DNA of 64,000 bases from Pseudonocardia humida. Lineage in GTDB: Bacteria; Actinomycetota; Actinomycetes; Mycobacteriales; Pseudonocardiaceae. Position 1 is the stretch's first letter. Each line of letters begins with the position of its first letter. Positions 8,064-17,536 of this stretch are shown one piece after another. Location of the stretch: positions 124,001 through 188,000 of the forward strand of contig NZ_JAGSOV010000035.1 in the NCBI RefSeq assembly GCF_023898865.1, given 5' to 3'. The notes under the pieces were generated by a model. The model made no database searches. It worked only from the letters and a program-made list of their open reading frames with translations, and was not told where the DNA came from. The position numbers and the translations under genes are program-made.

Positions 8064-9020
8064 ATGACCGTCGCACCCGTCCAGCTCGTCGTCGGCGAGG
8101 AGGAGCTGCTGGTCGAGCGGGCCGTGGACGCGGTGGCCGCCGAGGTCCGCCTCGACGACCCGGCCGCCGAGGTGCGCCGCTACCGGGCGAGCGAGCTGAC
8201 CCCGGTCGACCTGGCCGACGTGCTGAGCCCGTCGCTGTTCGCCGAGGGCCGGGTGGTGGTGCTGCAGGCCGCCCACGAGGCGGGCAAGGAGCTGGCCACC
8301 GCGATCGTCGACCAGTCCGCCGACCCGGCCGACGGCGTCGTGCTGGTGGTCGTGCACGCGGGTGGGGCACGCAACAAGGCCATGGCCGACGCCCTGCGCA
8401 AGGTCGGGGCGAAGGTCACCACCTGCGCCAGGATCACCCGCTCGGAGGAGCGGTCGGACTTCGTCCGCGCCGAGGTCCGCAGGCTCGGCGGGAAGATCGA
8501 GCCGGCGGCGATCGGGGTGGTGCTGGAGTCGGTCGGGTCCGACCTGCGCGAGCTGGCCGCGGCCACGGGCCAGCTGGTCGCCGACACCGGCGGCCGCGTC
8601 GACGAGGCCGCCGTGCGCCGCTACTACCGTGGCAAGGCCGAGTCCTCCGGGTTCGCCGTGGCCGACAAGGTCGTGGCGGGCGACCGGGCGGGCGCGCTGG
8701 AGGCACTGCGCTGGGCGCAGGCGCTCGGGGTGCCCTCGGTGCTGGTGGCCGACGCGCTGGCCGACGCGATGCGCACGCTGGCCAAGGTCGGCTCGGCGGG
8801 CCGGGGCGACCCGAACCGGCTGGCCGGCACGCTCGGCATGCCGCCGTGGAAGATCCGCAGGGCGCAGCGCGAGGTCCGCGGCTGGAACCCGACGGCGCTG
8901 GCCGCGGCCTTCGCGGCGGCGGCCCAGGTCAACGCGGACGTGAAGGGCGCCGCGGCCGACGCGGGCTACGCCCTGGAGCGGGCCGTGCTGCGGATGTGCG
9001 CCGCCCGCAACGAGCAGTGA
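8064..9020 (+). CDS. holA: DNA polymerase III subunit delta
   Basis: This 318-residue protein begins APVQLVVGEEELLVERAVDAV, the HolA N-terminus, followed by the AAA+-like fold and C-terminal helices (WKIRRAQREVRGWNP). Delta opens the beta clamp in the clamp-loader complex. Start candidates are ATG 8055, ATG 8064 and an upstream GTG/ATG; 8064 gives the shortest leader before homology, but no strong ribosome binding site decides between them. It keeps the mycobacterial order comEC, holA, rpsT, although thrC and a radical SAM gene are interleaved here. Confidence 0.88.
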   Translation: MTVAPVQLVVGEEELLVERAVDAVAAEVRLDDPAAEVRRYRASELTPVDLADVLSPSLFAEGRVVVLQAAHEAGKELATAIVDQSADPADGVVLVVVHAGGARNKAMADALRKVGAKVTTCARITRSEERSDFVRAEVRRLGGKIEPAAIGVVLESVGSDLRELAAATGQLVADTGGRVDEAAVRRYYRGKAESSGFAVADKVVAGDRAGALEALRWAQALGVPSVLVADALADAMRTLAKVGSAGRGDPNRLAGTLGMPPWKIRRAQREVRGWNPTALAAAFAAAAQVNADVKGAAADAGYALERAVLRMCAARNEQ

Positions 9021-9105
9021 ACCGGGCCGGCGCGCTCACCCGATCGTGGGTGCCGGCCCGGGCGATCGGCGGAATGGCACTACGTGCCACATCGTTGTCC
9101 ACGGT

Positions 9106-10191
9106 GTGACGCCGACGTCCGAGACGCGCCCCGCCCCGCGCCTGCTGCAGGTCCGCACCGTCTACGCCGAGCCGGAGGCCCGCGACTCCGAGCGCGGTCG
9201 CCAGGTGCTCGCCCGCTTCCCCGACGCCGAGGTGGTCGAGGTCGCCTCGCACTGGCAGATCCCCGAGCTGCACGGCAACGCGGGCAACGTCGAGCGCTGG
9301 GTGCGGGTGAAGACCGAGACGCTCGTGCTGGGTGTGAAGAAGTCCCTGTCGGCCCGGCCCAACGGGCGCTCGGCGGACTTCATCGCCCCCTCGACGTCGA
9401 ACGGCTGCGCGATGGCCTGCGCCTACTGCTACGTGCCGCGCCGCAAGGGCTACGCCAACCCGATCACGGTGTTCACGAACATCGACAAGATCACCCGGTA
9501 CCTGCGGGGGCACGTCCGGCGCCAGGGGCTGAAGGCCGAGCCCGACCAGATCGACCCCGCGGCGTGGGTCTACGACATCGGCGAGAACAGCGACTGCTCG
9601 GTCGACGCGCTGATCAGCGAGAACGTCGCCGACCTCGTCGCGACGTTCCGGGAGCTGCCCACGGCCAAGGCGAGCTTCGCGACGAAGTTCGTCAACCGCG
9701 ACCTGCTCGGCTACGACCCGCGCGGGCGCACCCGCATCCGGTTCTCGCTGATGCCCGATCGCGACTCGCGGCTGCTCGACATCCGGACCAGCTCCATCGG
9801 CGAGCGCATCGCCGCGGTCGACGACTTCGTCGAGGCCGGCTACGAGGTGCACCTGAACCTGTCGCCGGTGGTGCTGCGCGAGGGCTGGGAGCGCGACTGG
9901 GCCGAGCTGCTCACCCGCCTCGACGACGAGCTGGGGGCCGCGGCGAAGGCGCAGGCCGCCGCCGAGGTCATCCTGCTGACCCACAACCGCGACCTGCACG
10001 AGGTCAACCTGGGCTGGCACCCGAAGGCCGAGGACGTGCTGTGGCGGCCCGAGCTGCAGCAGGCCAAGCGGTCGCAGTCGGGGATGTGGAACGTGCGCTA
10101 CCGCAACGATCGCAAGCGCGAGGGCGTGCGGGGCGTGCAGGACCTGATCGCGGCGCACGCGCCGTGGCTGCGGGTCCGCTACGCCTTCTGA
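9106..10191 (+). CDS. Spore photoproduct lyase family radical SAM protein
   Basis: This 361-residue protein has the radical-SAM motif NGCAMACAYCYVP with cysteines at 101, 105 and 108, plus SADFIAPSTSNGC, FATKFVNRDLL and HLNLSPVV, which are shared with the SplB family. SplB repairs the thymine spore photoproduct. A non-endospore-forming actinomycete has no obvious need for that reaction, so the substrate may differ. The GTG at 9106 starts just before homology. It converges on rpsT, and a shared hairpin terminator lies between them. Confidence 0.83.
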   Translation: MTPTSETRPAPRLLQVRTVYAEPEARDSERGRQVLARFPDAEVVEVASHWQIPELHGNAGNVERWVRVKTETLVLGVKKSLSARPNGRSADFIAPSTSNGCAMACAYCYVPRRKGYANPITVFTNIDKITRYLRGHVRRQGLKAEPDQIDPAAWVYDIGENSDCSVDALISENVADLVATFRELPTAKASFATKFVNRDLLGYDPRGRTRIRFSLMPDRDSRLLDIRTSSIGERIAAVDDFVEAGYEVHLNLSPVVLREGWERDWAELLTRLDDELGAAAKAQAAAEVILLTHNRDLHEVNLGWHPKAEDVLWRPELQQAKRSQSGMWNVRYRNDRKREGVRGVQDLIAAHAPWLRVRYAF

Positions 10192-10213
10192 GCGGCCGTC
10201 CGGGACGCACGAC

Positions 10214-10244
10214 GACGGCGCCGCCCACGTGGGGCGGCGCCGTC
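10214..10244. terminator. Bidirectional hairpin terminator
   Basis: A perfect 13-bp stem (GACGGCGCCGCCC paired with GGGCGGCGCCGTC) closes the 5-nt loop ACGTG. It lies between the convergent radical SAM gene and rpsT and can serve both. It has no T-tract, as is common in actinobacteria. Confidence 0.8.
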
Positions 10245-10261
10245 GGCGGAGTGCGGGTGGG

Positions 10262-10528
10262 TCAGGCGGAGATGCCGCTGAGCCGCCGCGCCATCGCGGA
10301 CTTGCGGTTGGCGGCCTGGTTCTTGTGCAGGACGCCCTTGCTGGCCGCCTTGTCCAGCGCGCGGGAGGCCGCACGCTGGAGCGTGGTGGCCTGCTCGACG
10401 TCGCCGGACTCCGCGGCCTCGCGGAACTTGCGGACGGCGGTCCGCACCGACGAGCGGACCGACTTGTTGCGCACGCGGCGCTTCTCGTTGGTCTTGACCC
10501 GCTTGATCTGGGACTTGATGTTGGCCAC
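10262..10528 (-). CDS. rpsT: Small ribosomal subunit protein bS20
   Basis: This 88-residue basic protein is bS20: [17 protein letters not shown] at the N-terminus, then [10 protein letters not shown] and [19 protein letters not shown]. It binds 16S rRNA in the 30S subunit. The GTG at 10528 is the conserved start, with GAGG about 7 nt upstream; a longer in-frame extension to 10672 has no homology and is rejected. It is monocistronic here and convergent with the radical SAM gene. Confidence 0.95.
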   Translation of the reverse strand: MANIKSQIKRVKTNEKRRVRNKSVRSSVRTAVRKFREAAESGDVEQATTLQRAASRALDKAASKGVLHKNQAANRKSAMARRLSGISA

Positions 10529-10698
10529 GCGAATGCCTCGGGTTTCTGATTGCCGCTTGGTCTCGTCCGGACCGGTGGCGGGGATGCCGCGGCACGCCGG
10601 TCGCTCGACCATCCATGTTACAGCGCATCGCGGACCGGGTGACACCGGCCCGGCGCAGCCCGACCGGACCACCGACCGGGCCTCGTACGCTGCCCACC

Positions 10699-11874
10699 AT
10701 GGGCGGGCTCTCGGGGTGGGCGGCCTGGCGGTCGCGCGGCGGGCCGCTGGACGCCGCGATCGCGCTGGCCCTGCTGGCGGTCGACCTGCCCAGCGGGCTG
10801 TGGGCGGTCAGCGGGGGCAACGCGGCGGCCCCGGTGCCGCCGGTGCCGCTGGTCTGGTCGCTGGTGTCGTCGGTGCTGCTGTGCGCGCCGCTGCTCGCGC
10901 GGCGGCGCGCCCCGCGGGCCGTGGCCGCGGCGGTGCTGGCCGCGGTCGCGTTCACCGCGCTGACCCACGGGCCGGGCGCGAACTCCCACTTCGCGGTCGC
11001 CGTCATCGCGATCATGGCGGCCACGGTGCGGGTGCACGGCGACCGGCGGGACTCGGTCGTCTTCGCGGCGGCGACGGTCGTCGTGCTCGTCGCGCTGGTG
11101 CCGGTGACGGGGCCGTGGTTCCTGGCATTCCTGCTGTACCTGGTGGTCGGGGCGGTCACCGGCGAGGTCGTGGCCGCCCGCCGGAGCGAGCAGTCGCGCA
11201 GGCACGAGGCCGAGCAGCGGGACGCGGCGACCGGGGCCGCGCTGCGGGAGCGGGTGCGGATCGCCCGGGACATGCACGACGTCGTCACGCACGCGGTGAG
11301 CCTGATGGTGGTGCAGGCGGAGGGGGCGCGGCTGGCCGTGCGCCGCGACCCCGACCGGGCCGAGCAGGCGATGGCCACGGTGGCCGAGGCCGGCCGGCGC
11401 ACCCTCGGCGAGCTGCGGGGCCTGGTCGGGGCCCTGCGCGGCCCCGAGGCGGCGCCTGCGGCCGGCGGGGAGCCCGACACCGGCCCGGTCGGCGACCTGG
11501 CCGGCCTGGCCGCCACCATGCGGGCCGCGGGCCTGGCGGTGCGGCTCGACCCGGACCGCCCGCGGCTGCCGGCGGGCCTGCACGCCACCGGGTACCGGAT
11601 CGTGCAGGAGTCGCTGACCAACTGCCTGCGCCACGCCCCGGCCGGGGCCCGGGTCACCGTGGGCGTCCGGAGCGACGCCGCCCACCTGCGGATCTCCGTC
11701 GTCGACGACGGCGGCCCGGCCCGCGCGGTGCCCGAGCTCCGGGACGGCGGCAGCGGCCTGGCCGGGATGCGGGAGCGGGCCCGGGCCGCGGGCGGCATGC
11801 TGGACGCCGGCCCGGTGCCCTCGGGCGGCTGGTGCGTCGAGGCCGAGCTGCCGCTGCCGGTCGGGGCGCTGTGA
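10699..11874 (+). CDS. NarL/DesK-type sensor histidine kinase
   Basis: This 391-residue kinase has about five or six hydrophobic segments in residues 15-165, then a HisKA_3 dimerisation helix with the phosphoacceptor H193 in [16 protein letters not shown], and an HATPase_c domain with an N-box in [12 protein letters not shown] and [14 protein letters not shown]. The ATG at 10699 precedes the first membrane segment. Its stop overlaps the GTG of the response regulator (GTGA), so the pair is coupled. The signal is unknown; membrane-embedded sensing is inferred from the lack of an extracellular domain. An ABC exporter follows and is the likely target. Confidence 0.9.
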   Translation: MGGLSGWAAWRSRGGPLDAAIALALLAVDLPSGLWAVSGGNAAAPVPPVPLVWSLVSSVLLCAPLLARRRAPRAVAAAVLAAVAFTALTHGPGANSHFAVAVIAIMAATVRVHGDRRDSVVFAAATVVVLVALVPVTGPWFLAFLLYLVVGAVTGEVVAARRSEQSRRHEAEQRDAATGAALRERVRIARDMHDVVTHAVSLMVVQAEGARLAVRRDPDRAEQAMATVAEAGRRTLGELRGLVGALRGPEAAPAAGGEPDTGPVGDLAGLAATMRAAGLAVRLDPDRPRLPAGLHATGYRIVQESLTNCLRHAPAGARVTVGVRSDAAHLRISVVDDGGPARAVPELRDGGSGLAGMRERARAAGGMLDAGPVPSGGWCVEAELPLPVGAL

Positions 11875-12533
11875 GTATCGGCGTGCTGCTGGTCGACGAC
11901 CAGGAGCTGATGCGGATGGGCCTGCGCCTGGTGCTGGACGCGCAGGACGACATCACCGTGGTCGGCGAGGTCGGCGACGGGGCCGCCGCGGTGGAGGCGG
12001 CCCGCAGGCTGCGCCCGGACCTGGTGCTGATGGACGTCCGGATGCCGGTGCTCGACGGCGTCGAGGCGACCCGCCGGATCACCGCGGCCGGGACGTCGAA
12101 GGTGCTGGTGATGACCACGTTCGACCTCGACGAGTACGTCTACGCGGCGCTGCGCGGCGGGGCGGGCGGCTTCCTGCTCAAGGACGCCCCGCCGGCCCAG
12201 CTGGTGGCGGCGATCCGGGCGGTGGTCGCGGGCGACGCGGTCGTCTCGCCGCGGGTAACCCGGCGCCTGCTGGACCGGTTCCTGGTCGGCACCGGTGAGC
12301 CGACGGGCGACCCGGCCGTGCTGGCCGCGCTGACCGAGCGCGAGCGCGAGGTGCTGGTGCTGGTGGCCCGCGGGCGCAGCAACGCCGAGATCGCCGCCGA
12401 GCTGCACCTGTCCACGGCCACGGTGAAGAGCCACGTCGGCCGGGTGCTGACCAAGCTCGACCTGCGCGACCGCGTGCAGGCGGTCGTGCTCGCCTACGAG
12501 ACGGGCCTGGTCCGCGCGGGCGAGTCCGCCTGA
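11871..12533 (+). CDS. NarL/FixJ-family response regulator
   Basis: This 220-residue regulator has a receiver domain (VLLVDDQELMR, phosphoacceptor D55 in LVLMDVRMP, K in GFLLKDAPP) and a C-terminal LuxR-type helix-turn-helix (LTEREREVLVLVARGRSNAE, then TATVKSHVGRVLTKL). It starts with GTG overlapping the kinase stop. It probably controls the ABC transporter genes that begin 89 bases downstream, as in DesKR-like exporter modules; that is inferred from position. Confidence 0.92.
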   Translation: MSIGVLLVDDQELMRMGLRLVLDAQDDITVVGEVGDGAAAVEAARRLRPDLVLMDVRMPVLDGVEATRRITAAGTSKVLVMTTFDLDEYVYAALRGGAGGFLLKDAPPAQLVAAIRAVVAGDAVVSPRVTRRLLDRFLVGTGEPTGDPAVLAALTEREREVLVLVARGRSNAEIAAELHLSTATVKSHVGRVLTKLDLRDRVQAVVLAYETGLVRAGESA

Positions 12534-12622
12534 GGTCGTAGCCGGCTCGTCCCCGGGGCGGGGGGCGCCGGGCGACCACGGCCCGATGTGCGCGCGGGTC
12601 CACCCGGGCCACGCTGGCGCCC

Positions 12623-13573
12623 GTGGCAGAGGTCGTGGGGGCGGCGGGGCTCGCGAAGAGCTACCCGTCGGGCGTGCGCGCGGTGGCCGGTGTCGACCTC
12701 GACATCGGCCGCGGGGAGGTCTACGGGGTGGTGGGCCTGAACGGGGCGGGCAAGTCGACGCTGTTCCGGCTGCTGCTGGGGCTGGCCCGGCCGACGGAGG
12801 GGATCGTCCGGGTGTTCGGCGGCCCACCGGGGACGGCCGCGGGGCGGGTCGGGGCGATGACCGAGACCGGCGGGTTCTACCCGCACCTGACCGGGCGGCA
12901 GAACGTCGCCCTGATGGCCAGGCTGGGCGGTCTCGGGCGCGGGCCGGGCATGGCCGACGCGGTGCAGGAGGCGCTGGTCGCGGCCGGCCTCGCCGACCGC
13001 GCGGACCGGCGGTTCGGGGAGTACTCGCTGGGCATGCGCCAGCGGGTGGGGCTGGCCGTCGCGCTATGCGGGCACCGCGAGCTGCTGGTGCTCGACGAGC
13101 CGACCAACGGGCTCGACCCGGCCGGCATCGCCGAGGTCCGAGGGCTGGTCCGGGAGCGCGTCGACGCGGGGGCGACCGTGCTGCTGGCCAGCCACCTGCT
13201 CACCGAGGTCGAGCAGGTCTGCGACCGGGTCGGCCTGCTGCACCGCGGCAGGCTGGTCGCCGAGGGCCCGCCGGGGGAGCTGGCGGCGCGGGTCGGTGGG
13301 CTGCTGGTGCGGGCCGAACCCGCAGCGGCCGCGATCGGCCTGCTGCGGGCGCACCCGGCGGTCCGCGAGGTCGAGGCCGACGGGGCGGTGCTGCGGGTGG
13401 CGGCGCCGCCCGCGCAGGCGGCCGAGCTCAACCGGGCCCTCGTCGCGGCCGGGGTGGCCGTGCACGAGCTGCGCCCGGCCGGGGGCGGGCTGGAGGCCGT
13501 GCTGCTGCGGGCCGGCCTGCTGGAGGCGGACGCGTCCGCCGGGGGGATCGGGGCCGAGGAGGTGCCGGCATGA
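12623..13573 (+). CDS. ABC transporter ATP-binding protein (exporter type)
   Basis: This 316-residue ATPase carries Walker A GLNGAGKST near residues 38-46, the signature segment YSLGMRQRVGLAVAL, Walker B ELLVLDEPTNGLDP and the H-loop LLASHLL. A C-terminal extension of about 90 residues resembles the regulatory tail of DrrA/CcmA-type exporters. The stop overlaps the ATG of the permease (ATGA). The operon with the two-component system just upstream suggests a response to envelope-active compounds; the substrate cannot be told from sequence. Confidence 0.9.
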   Translation: MAEVVGAAGLAKSYPSGVRAVAGVDLDIGRGEVYGVVGLNGAGKSTLFRLLLGLARPTEGIVRVFGGPPGTAAGRVGAMTETGGFYPHLTGRQNVALMARLGGLGRGPGMADAVQEALVAAGLADRADRRFGEYSLGMRQRVGLAVALCGHRELLVLDEPTNGLDPAGIAEVRGLVRERVDAGATVLLASHLLTEVEQVCDRVGLLHRGRLVAEGPPGELAARVGGLLVRAEPAAAAIGLLRAHPAVREVEADGAVLRVAAPPAQAAELNRALVAAGVAVHELRPAGGGLEAVLLRAGLLEADASAGGIGAEEVPA

Positions 13574-14442
13574 GCGTGGTGGAGCGGACCGGAGGGGTGC
13601 GCGGCGTGCTGGACGGGGCCGCGGTGCACCTGGGGGCGATGCTGCGCCGCCGGGCGACCTGGTGGGCCTGCGGCGCGTGGGTCGTGGCCGGACCGTTCTT
13701 CGGGTTGGTCGTGCTGTACCTGGTGGTCAGCCTGGGCGGGATCCCGGAGCCGGCGGCGTCGCAGGTGCTGGCCGGGTTGTTGCCGCCCGCCCTGCCGGGC
13801 ACGGTGGCCTCGGGCTACGTCCCCTACGCCGCGCCCTACCTGCTGGTGCTCGGGGCGGTGCTGGTGGGCAACGAGTACCGGTGGGGGACGGTGGCCGTGC
13901 TGCTGGTGCAGCGGCCGGGCCGGGCCCGGCTGGTGCTGGCGCAGGCGCTGGCGCTCGTCGTGGTCGTCGGGGCGGCGGTGCTGGCCGAGTACGCCGTGGC
14001 GGCCGGGGTGTCCGCCACGATCGCCGCGCTGGAGGGGGCGGGGGCGACCGGTCCGCCGGGCGGCGCGCTGCTGGCCTCGCTGGCAGCCTGCTGGCTGGCC
14101 GGGTCGGTGTTCGCGCTGGTCGGCGTGCTCCTGGCGCACGCGCTGCGCAGCCCGGCCGGGGCGATCGGGGTGGGGCTGGTGTGGGTGCTGGTCGTGGAGA
14201 CGGCGGTGCGCGGCCTGCTCGCCGTGCTGCCCGGGGTGGGGTGGGTGCAGGACCTGCTGCTGGGGCCCGCGGTGGGCACCCTCGCCGTGGCGCTCGGCGC
14301 GCCCGCGGTGGACGCCTCGTTCGGCGTCGGCCCGGGTGGCGACCCGGTGGCGGCGGTGGCGGTGCTGCTGGGCTGGGCGGTTCTCGCGGTCGGGCTGTCC
14401 GCGCTGCTGGTGCGGCGCAGGGACGTGCCGGCGCGCGGCTGA
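13570..14442 (+). CDS. ABC-2 type transporter permease
   Basis: This 290-residue membrane protein has about six hydrophobic helices: one near residues 38-60, further segments through the middle, and a final one near 255-275. GNEYRWGTVAVLLVQRPGRARLV follows the pattern of ABC-2 permeases whose cytoplasmic loop carries the NEYRWGT motif. Its start overlaps the ATPase stop, so the two form one exporter. No substrate is indicated. Confidence 0.86.
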   Translation: MSVVERTGGVRGVLDGAAVHLGAMLRRRATWWACGAWVVAGPFFGLVVLYLVVSLGGIPEPAASQVLAGLLPPALPGTVASGYVPYAAPYLLVLGAVLVGNEYRWGTVAVLLVQRPGRARLVLAQALALVVVVGAAVLAEYAVAAGVSATIAALEGAGATGPPGGALLASLAACWLAGSVFALVGVLLAHALRSPAGAIGVGLVWVLVVETAVRGLLAVLPGVGWVQDLLLGPAVGTLAVALGAPAVDASFGVGPGGDPVAAVAVLLGWAVLAVGLSALLVRRRDVPARG

Positions 14443-14449
14443 GGCCGGC

Positions 14450-16201
14450 TCAACCGCCGGGCGCGCGACGCGGCGCCGGGATCATCCCGGCCGGTCCGCG
14501 CCCGGCCACGACCGCGTTGCCGCCGGCGTGCTTGGCCCGGTACATGGCCGCGTCGGCCAGGGCCAGCGCGTCGGCCGGGCGACTGCCGGCCTGCATCGCC
14601 ACCACGCCCACCGACATCGTCACCCCGGCGGCCGTCTCGGTCGGCAGCGCGGCGACCTCCGCCGCCGCGCGCTGCAGCACCGCCCTGGCCCGCGGCAGCG
14701 AGGTCGAGGGCAGCACCACGACGAACTCGTCGCCGCCGTAGCGGGCCACCAGGTCCTGGGCCCGCAGTGCGCCGCGCAGGCAGCCGGCCACCTCGCGGAG
14801 CACGGCGTCGCCGACGGCGTGCGAGCCGCCGTCGTTGACGTCCTTGAAGCGGTCCAGGTCGATCAGGGCGACCGCGCACGGCGCCTCCCGCCCCGAGGAC
14901 ACCTGCTCCAGGGTCAGGTCGAGCGCGCGCCGGTTGGGCAGCCCGGTCAGCGAGTCCTGCATGGCCTGGGCGGCCACCGCGCCGTGCTCGCGGGTCAGGC
15001 GGTGGTGCTCGCGGTGCCCGCGCAGCGCCGCGAGCCGGGCCTCCTGCAGCGCCCACAGCTCGGCCTCCAGCGCCTCCGCGTAGGCGGCGAGCGCGTCCGG
15101 CCGGTCGACGCCCGCGCGCACCGCGGCCCGGGCGTACTCCCGGTGCAGCGAGAGCGCGAGCGCGGGCTCCACGGCCGTGGCGGTCAGCTCGAGGTGCATC
15201 GGGCGCAGCGCCTGCACCGCCTCCGCGGCGCGGCCGTCGGCCAGCAGGCAGCGCGCGACCGCGATGGTCAGCACGATGCGGTCGTGGACGAACCGGGCGT
15301 CGGGGAGCACGGCGAGCAGCCGGTCGACGTGCTGCGGCCCGGGTCGGCGCAGCGCGGGGGCCGCGTCGAGGATCGCGCACCGGTGGCCGGGCACGGCGTC
15401 GCGCTCGGACCGGGTGACCGAGACCGCCCAGAGCCGCTCAGCGGACCGGGCGGTGCGGGCCGCGGCGGCGAACCGGCGGGCGGCCTCGGCGTCCTGGCCG
15501 CCGCGCTCCAGGCGCAGCCCCCAGGCCAGCTGCAGCCGGGTCCGGTTGATCTGGTGGACGGCGCGGTCCATGGCCGCTCCGTCGGCGGCGGAGATCCTGA
15601 CCGCGCGTCGCGAGACCTCGTCGGCCAGTTCGTGCGCGTCGAGCGTGAGCAGCACCAGCACCAGCCCGTTGAGGCTGCGGGAGAGCAGTCGGGCCCATTC
15701 CGACGGGTCCTCACCGGGGAGGGGCCGCTCGATGTCGGTGAGCAGGGCCAGCGCGGTGCCGGCGTCGGCCAGCGCGGCCTGCCCGTCGCCGAAGACGGCG
15801 GCGTGGTGCGCGCGCAACGTGGCCGCCTCGCCCAGCAGCCGCGGGTCGCCGACGTGCTCGGCGCAGGTGGTGTGCTCGCGGACCAGCGCCGCCGCCTCAC
15901 CGGACGCGCTCCGGTCGAGGAGCAGCAGGCGCATCAGCACCGCCGCCCGCAGCACCTCGCACATCACCGCGGTGCTCGCCCCGCGCACCCGCATCCGGCC
16001 CAGCAGCTCGTCGATCCCGCGCACCGCGGCCCCGCGCACCGCCGGGTCGGACCGCTGGTGCCAGCGCGACATCCCGACGACCCGCTCGGAGAGCTGCTCG
16101 TCGGTGAGGTGGTCGAGGTCGGCGGCGCAGCGGCAGTCCGGGGCGCCGCGCACCAGCGCGCACCGGTCGCTCTCGACCCCGGTGACGCCAGCTCGGGTCA
16201 C
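14450..16201 (-). CDS. GGDEF diguanylate cyclase with N-terminal helical-repeat region
   Basis: The 583-residue product ends in a GGDEF domain: DSLTGLPNRRALD near residue 420, an intact active-site GGDEF at about 489-493 (ARYGGDEFVVVLP), and a conserved VTMSVGVV. It should make cyclic di-GMP. No EAL domain or membrane segment is seen. Roughly 400 N-terminal residues are alpha-helical and alanine/arginine-rich with TPR-like spacing; similar N-termini occur in soluble actinobacterial cyclases. The GTG at 16201 gives the longest sensible protein, but later starts are possible. The gene ends 7 bases from the convergent permease stop. Confidence 0.87.
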   Translation of the reverse strand: MTRAGVTGVESDRCALVRGAPDCRCAADLDHLTDEQLSERVVGMSRWHQRSDPAVRGAAVRGIDELLGRMRVRGASTAVMCEVLRAAVLMRLLLLDRSASGEAAALVREHTTCAEHVGDPRLLGEAATLRAHHAAVFGDGQAALADAGTALALLTDIERPLPGEDPSEWARLLSRSLNGLVLVLLTLDAHELADEVSRRAVRISAADGAAMDRAVHQINRTRLQLAWGLRLERGGQDAEAARRFAAAARTARSAERLWAVSVTRSERDAVPGHRCAILDAAPALRRPGPQHVDRLLAVLPDARFVHDRIVLTIAVARCLLADGRAAEAVQALRPMHLELTATAVEPALALSLHREYARAAVRAGVDRPDALAAYAEALEAELWALQEARLAALRGHREHHRLTREHGAVAAQAMQDSLTGLPNRRALDLTLEQVSSGREAPCAVALIDLDRFKDVNDGGSHAVGDAVLREVAGCLRGALRAQDLVARYGGDEFVVVLPSTSLPRARAVLQRAAAEVAALPTETAAGVTMSVGVVAMQAGSRPADALALADAAMYRAKHAGGNAVVAGRGPAGMIPAPRRAPGG

Positions 16202-16339
16202 GCCCGCCCCCTGTGCCGGGCACGGTGCGGTCGGCGCGCCGCGACGCGCCGGTGCCCGGCAGTTCCGACCCGTCTACGGGAATGGTGGCATGCCCGCAGA
16301 CGTGCGCGATGTTGGGCCGACCGACATCGTGCAGGTGGC

Positions 16340-16573
16340 TCAGTCGCCGGCGCGCGGCCGGCCCCGCCCGCGCGGACGGGTGGCGTCCTTGGGCAGCCGG
16401 CCGGCCTCGGCGAGCGCGGCCCGCAGCAGGAAGTCGATCTGGGCGTTGGTGCTGCGCAGCTCGTCGGCCGCCCAGCGGGCCAGCGCGTCGTGGACGGCCG
16501 GGTCGAGCCGGAGCAGGAAGCTCTTGCGCCCCTTCGCCGACCCGTCGGCCCGCCCGTTCGGTTCCTCGACCAC
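16340..16573 (-). CDS. Small ribbon-helix-helix-like protein paired with SPFH protein
   Basis: This 77-residue basic protein contains RKSFLLRLDPAVHDALARWA followed by a second helix (STNAQIDFLLRAALAEAG), the beta-helix-helix pattern of Arc/MetJ-type DNA-binding proteins. The C-terminus is a disordered Arg/Pro/Gly tail. The GTG at 16573 lies 3 bases after the SPFH stop, so the pair is translationally coupled. A dimeric DNA-binding repressor of its own operon is plausible, and the palindrome TGATATCA at 17580-17587 in the operon promoter is a candidate site. Confidence 0.75.
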   Translation of the reverse strand: MVEEPNGRADGSAKGRKSFLLRLDPAVHDALARWAADELRSTNAQIDFLLRAALAEAGRLPKDATRPRGRGRPRAGD

Positions 16574-16576
16574 GGA

Positions 16577-17536
16577 TCAGTGGTAGAGCGAGCCCGCGTT
16601 GACCACCGGCTGGGTCGCCCGGTCGCCGCACAGCACCACCAGCAGGTTGCTGACCATCGCGGCCTTCCGCTCCTCGTCGAGCTCGACGATCTCGCGCTCG
16701 GACAGCCGGGCGAGCGCCATGTCGACCATGCCGACCGCGCCCTCGACGATCCGCTCGCGGGCCGCGACGACCGCCCCGGCCTGCTGGCGCTGCAGCATGG
16801 CGCCGGCGATCTCGGGCGCGTAGGCGAGGTGGGTCAGCCGGGACTCCACGATCCGCACGCCCGCCGACTCGACGCGCGCGCCGATCTCGGCGGACAGCTT
16901 CTCGGTGATCTCCTCGGCGTTGCCGCGCAGCGAGAGGCCGTCGTCGTCGACGTGGTCGTCGTAGGGGTAGGTGGTGGCGATGTGCCGCACGGCCGTCTCG
17001 GCCTGGGTGTGCACGAAGTCGACGAAGGAGTCGACCTCGAACACCGCGCGGGCGGTGTCCTCGACCCGCCAGACGACGACGGCGGCGATCTCGATCGGGT
17101 TGCCGTCGCGGTCGTTCACCTTGAGGGCGGCGGTCTCGTGGTTGCGGATGCGGGTGGAGATCTTGCGCTTGCTGCTGAAGGGGTTGACCCAGCGCAGCCC
17201 GGCGGTGCGCACGGTGCCGATGTAGCGCCCGAAGAACTGCAGCACCCTGGCCTCGCCGGGGGCGACGGTGGTCAGGCCGTTGAGCACGAGCAGCCCGGCC
17301 AGCACGAGCACGATGCCGACCGCGCCGACCACCTCGTCGCCGCGGGCGAAGCCGCTGACCGCCCACCCGCCGCCGAGCACCAGCACCAGGCCGACGAGCA
17401 GTGCCAGGAACCCGTTGGTGCCGATCGCGGCGTGCTCCCGGACGACCGGATCGGGCATCCGGACGGGGACGACGTCGGCGGGGCCGTCCGGGGTGGTGGT
17501 CGGGCCGGGCCCGGTCCGCGGGTCGATGGCGGTCAT
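16577..17536 (-). CDS. SPFH/Band 7 domain membrane protein
   Basis: This 319-residue protein has two closely spaced membrane segments near residues 40-62 and 72-92, followed by a Band 7 domain: [58 protein letters not shown], and a helical C-terminal part. SPFH proteins oligomerise at membranes and organise microdomains or protease partners. No NfeD partner is nearby; instead a ribbon-helix-helix gene follows directly. The ATG at 17536 precedes the proline-rich leader. Confidence 0.88.
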   Translation of the reverse strand: MTAIDPRTGPGPTTTPDGPADVVPVRMPDPVVREHAAIGTNGFLALLVGLVLVLGGGWAVSGFARGDEVVGAVGIVLVLAGLLVLNGLTTVAPGEARVLQFFGRYIGTVRTAGLRWVNPFSSKRKISTRIRNHETAALKVNDRDGNPIEIAAVVVWRVEDTARAVFEVDSFVDFVHTQAETAVRHIATTYPYDDHVDDDGLSLRGNAEEITEKLSAEIGARVESAGVRIVESRLTHLAYAPEIAGAMLQRQQAGAVVAARERIVEGAVGMVDMALARLSEREIVELDEERKAAMVSNLLVVLCGDRATQPVVNAGSLYH

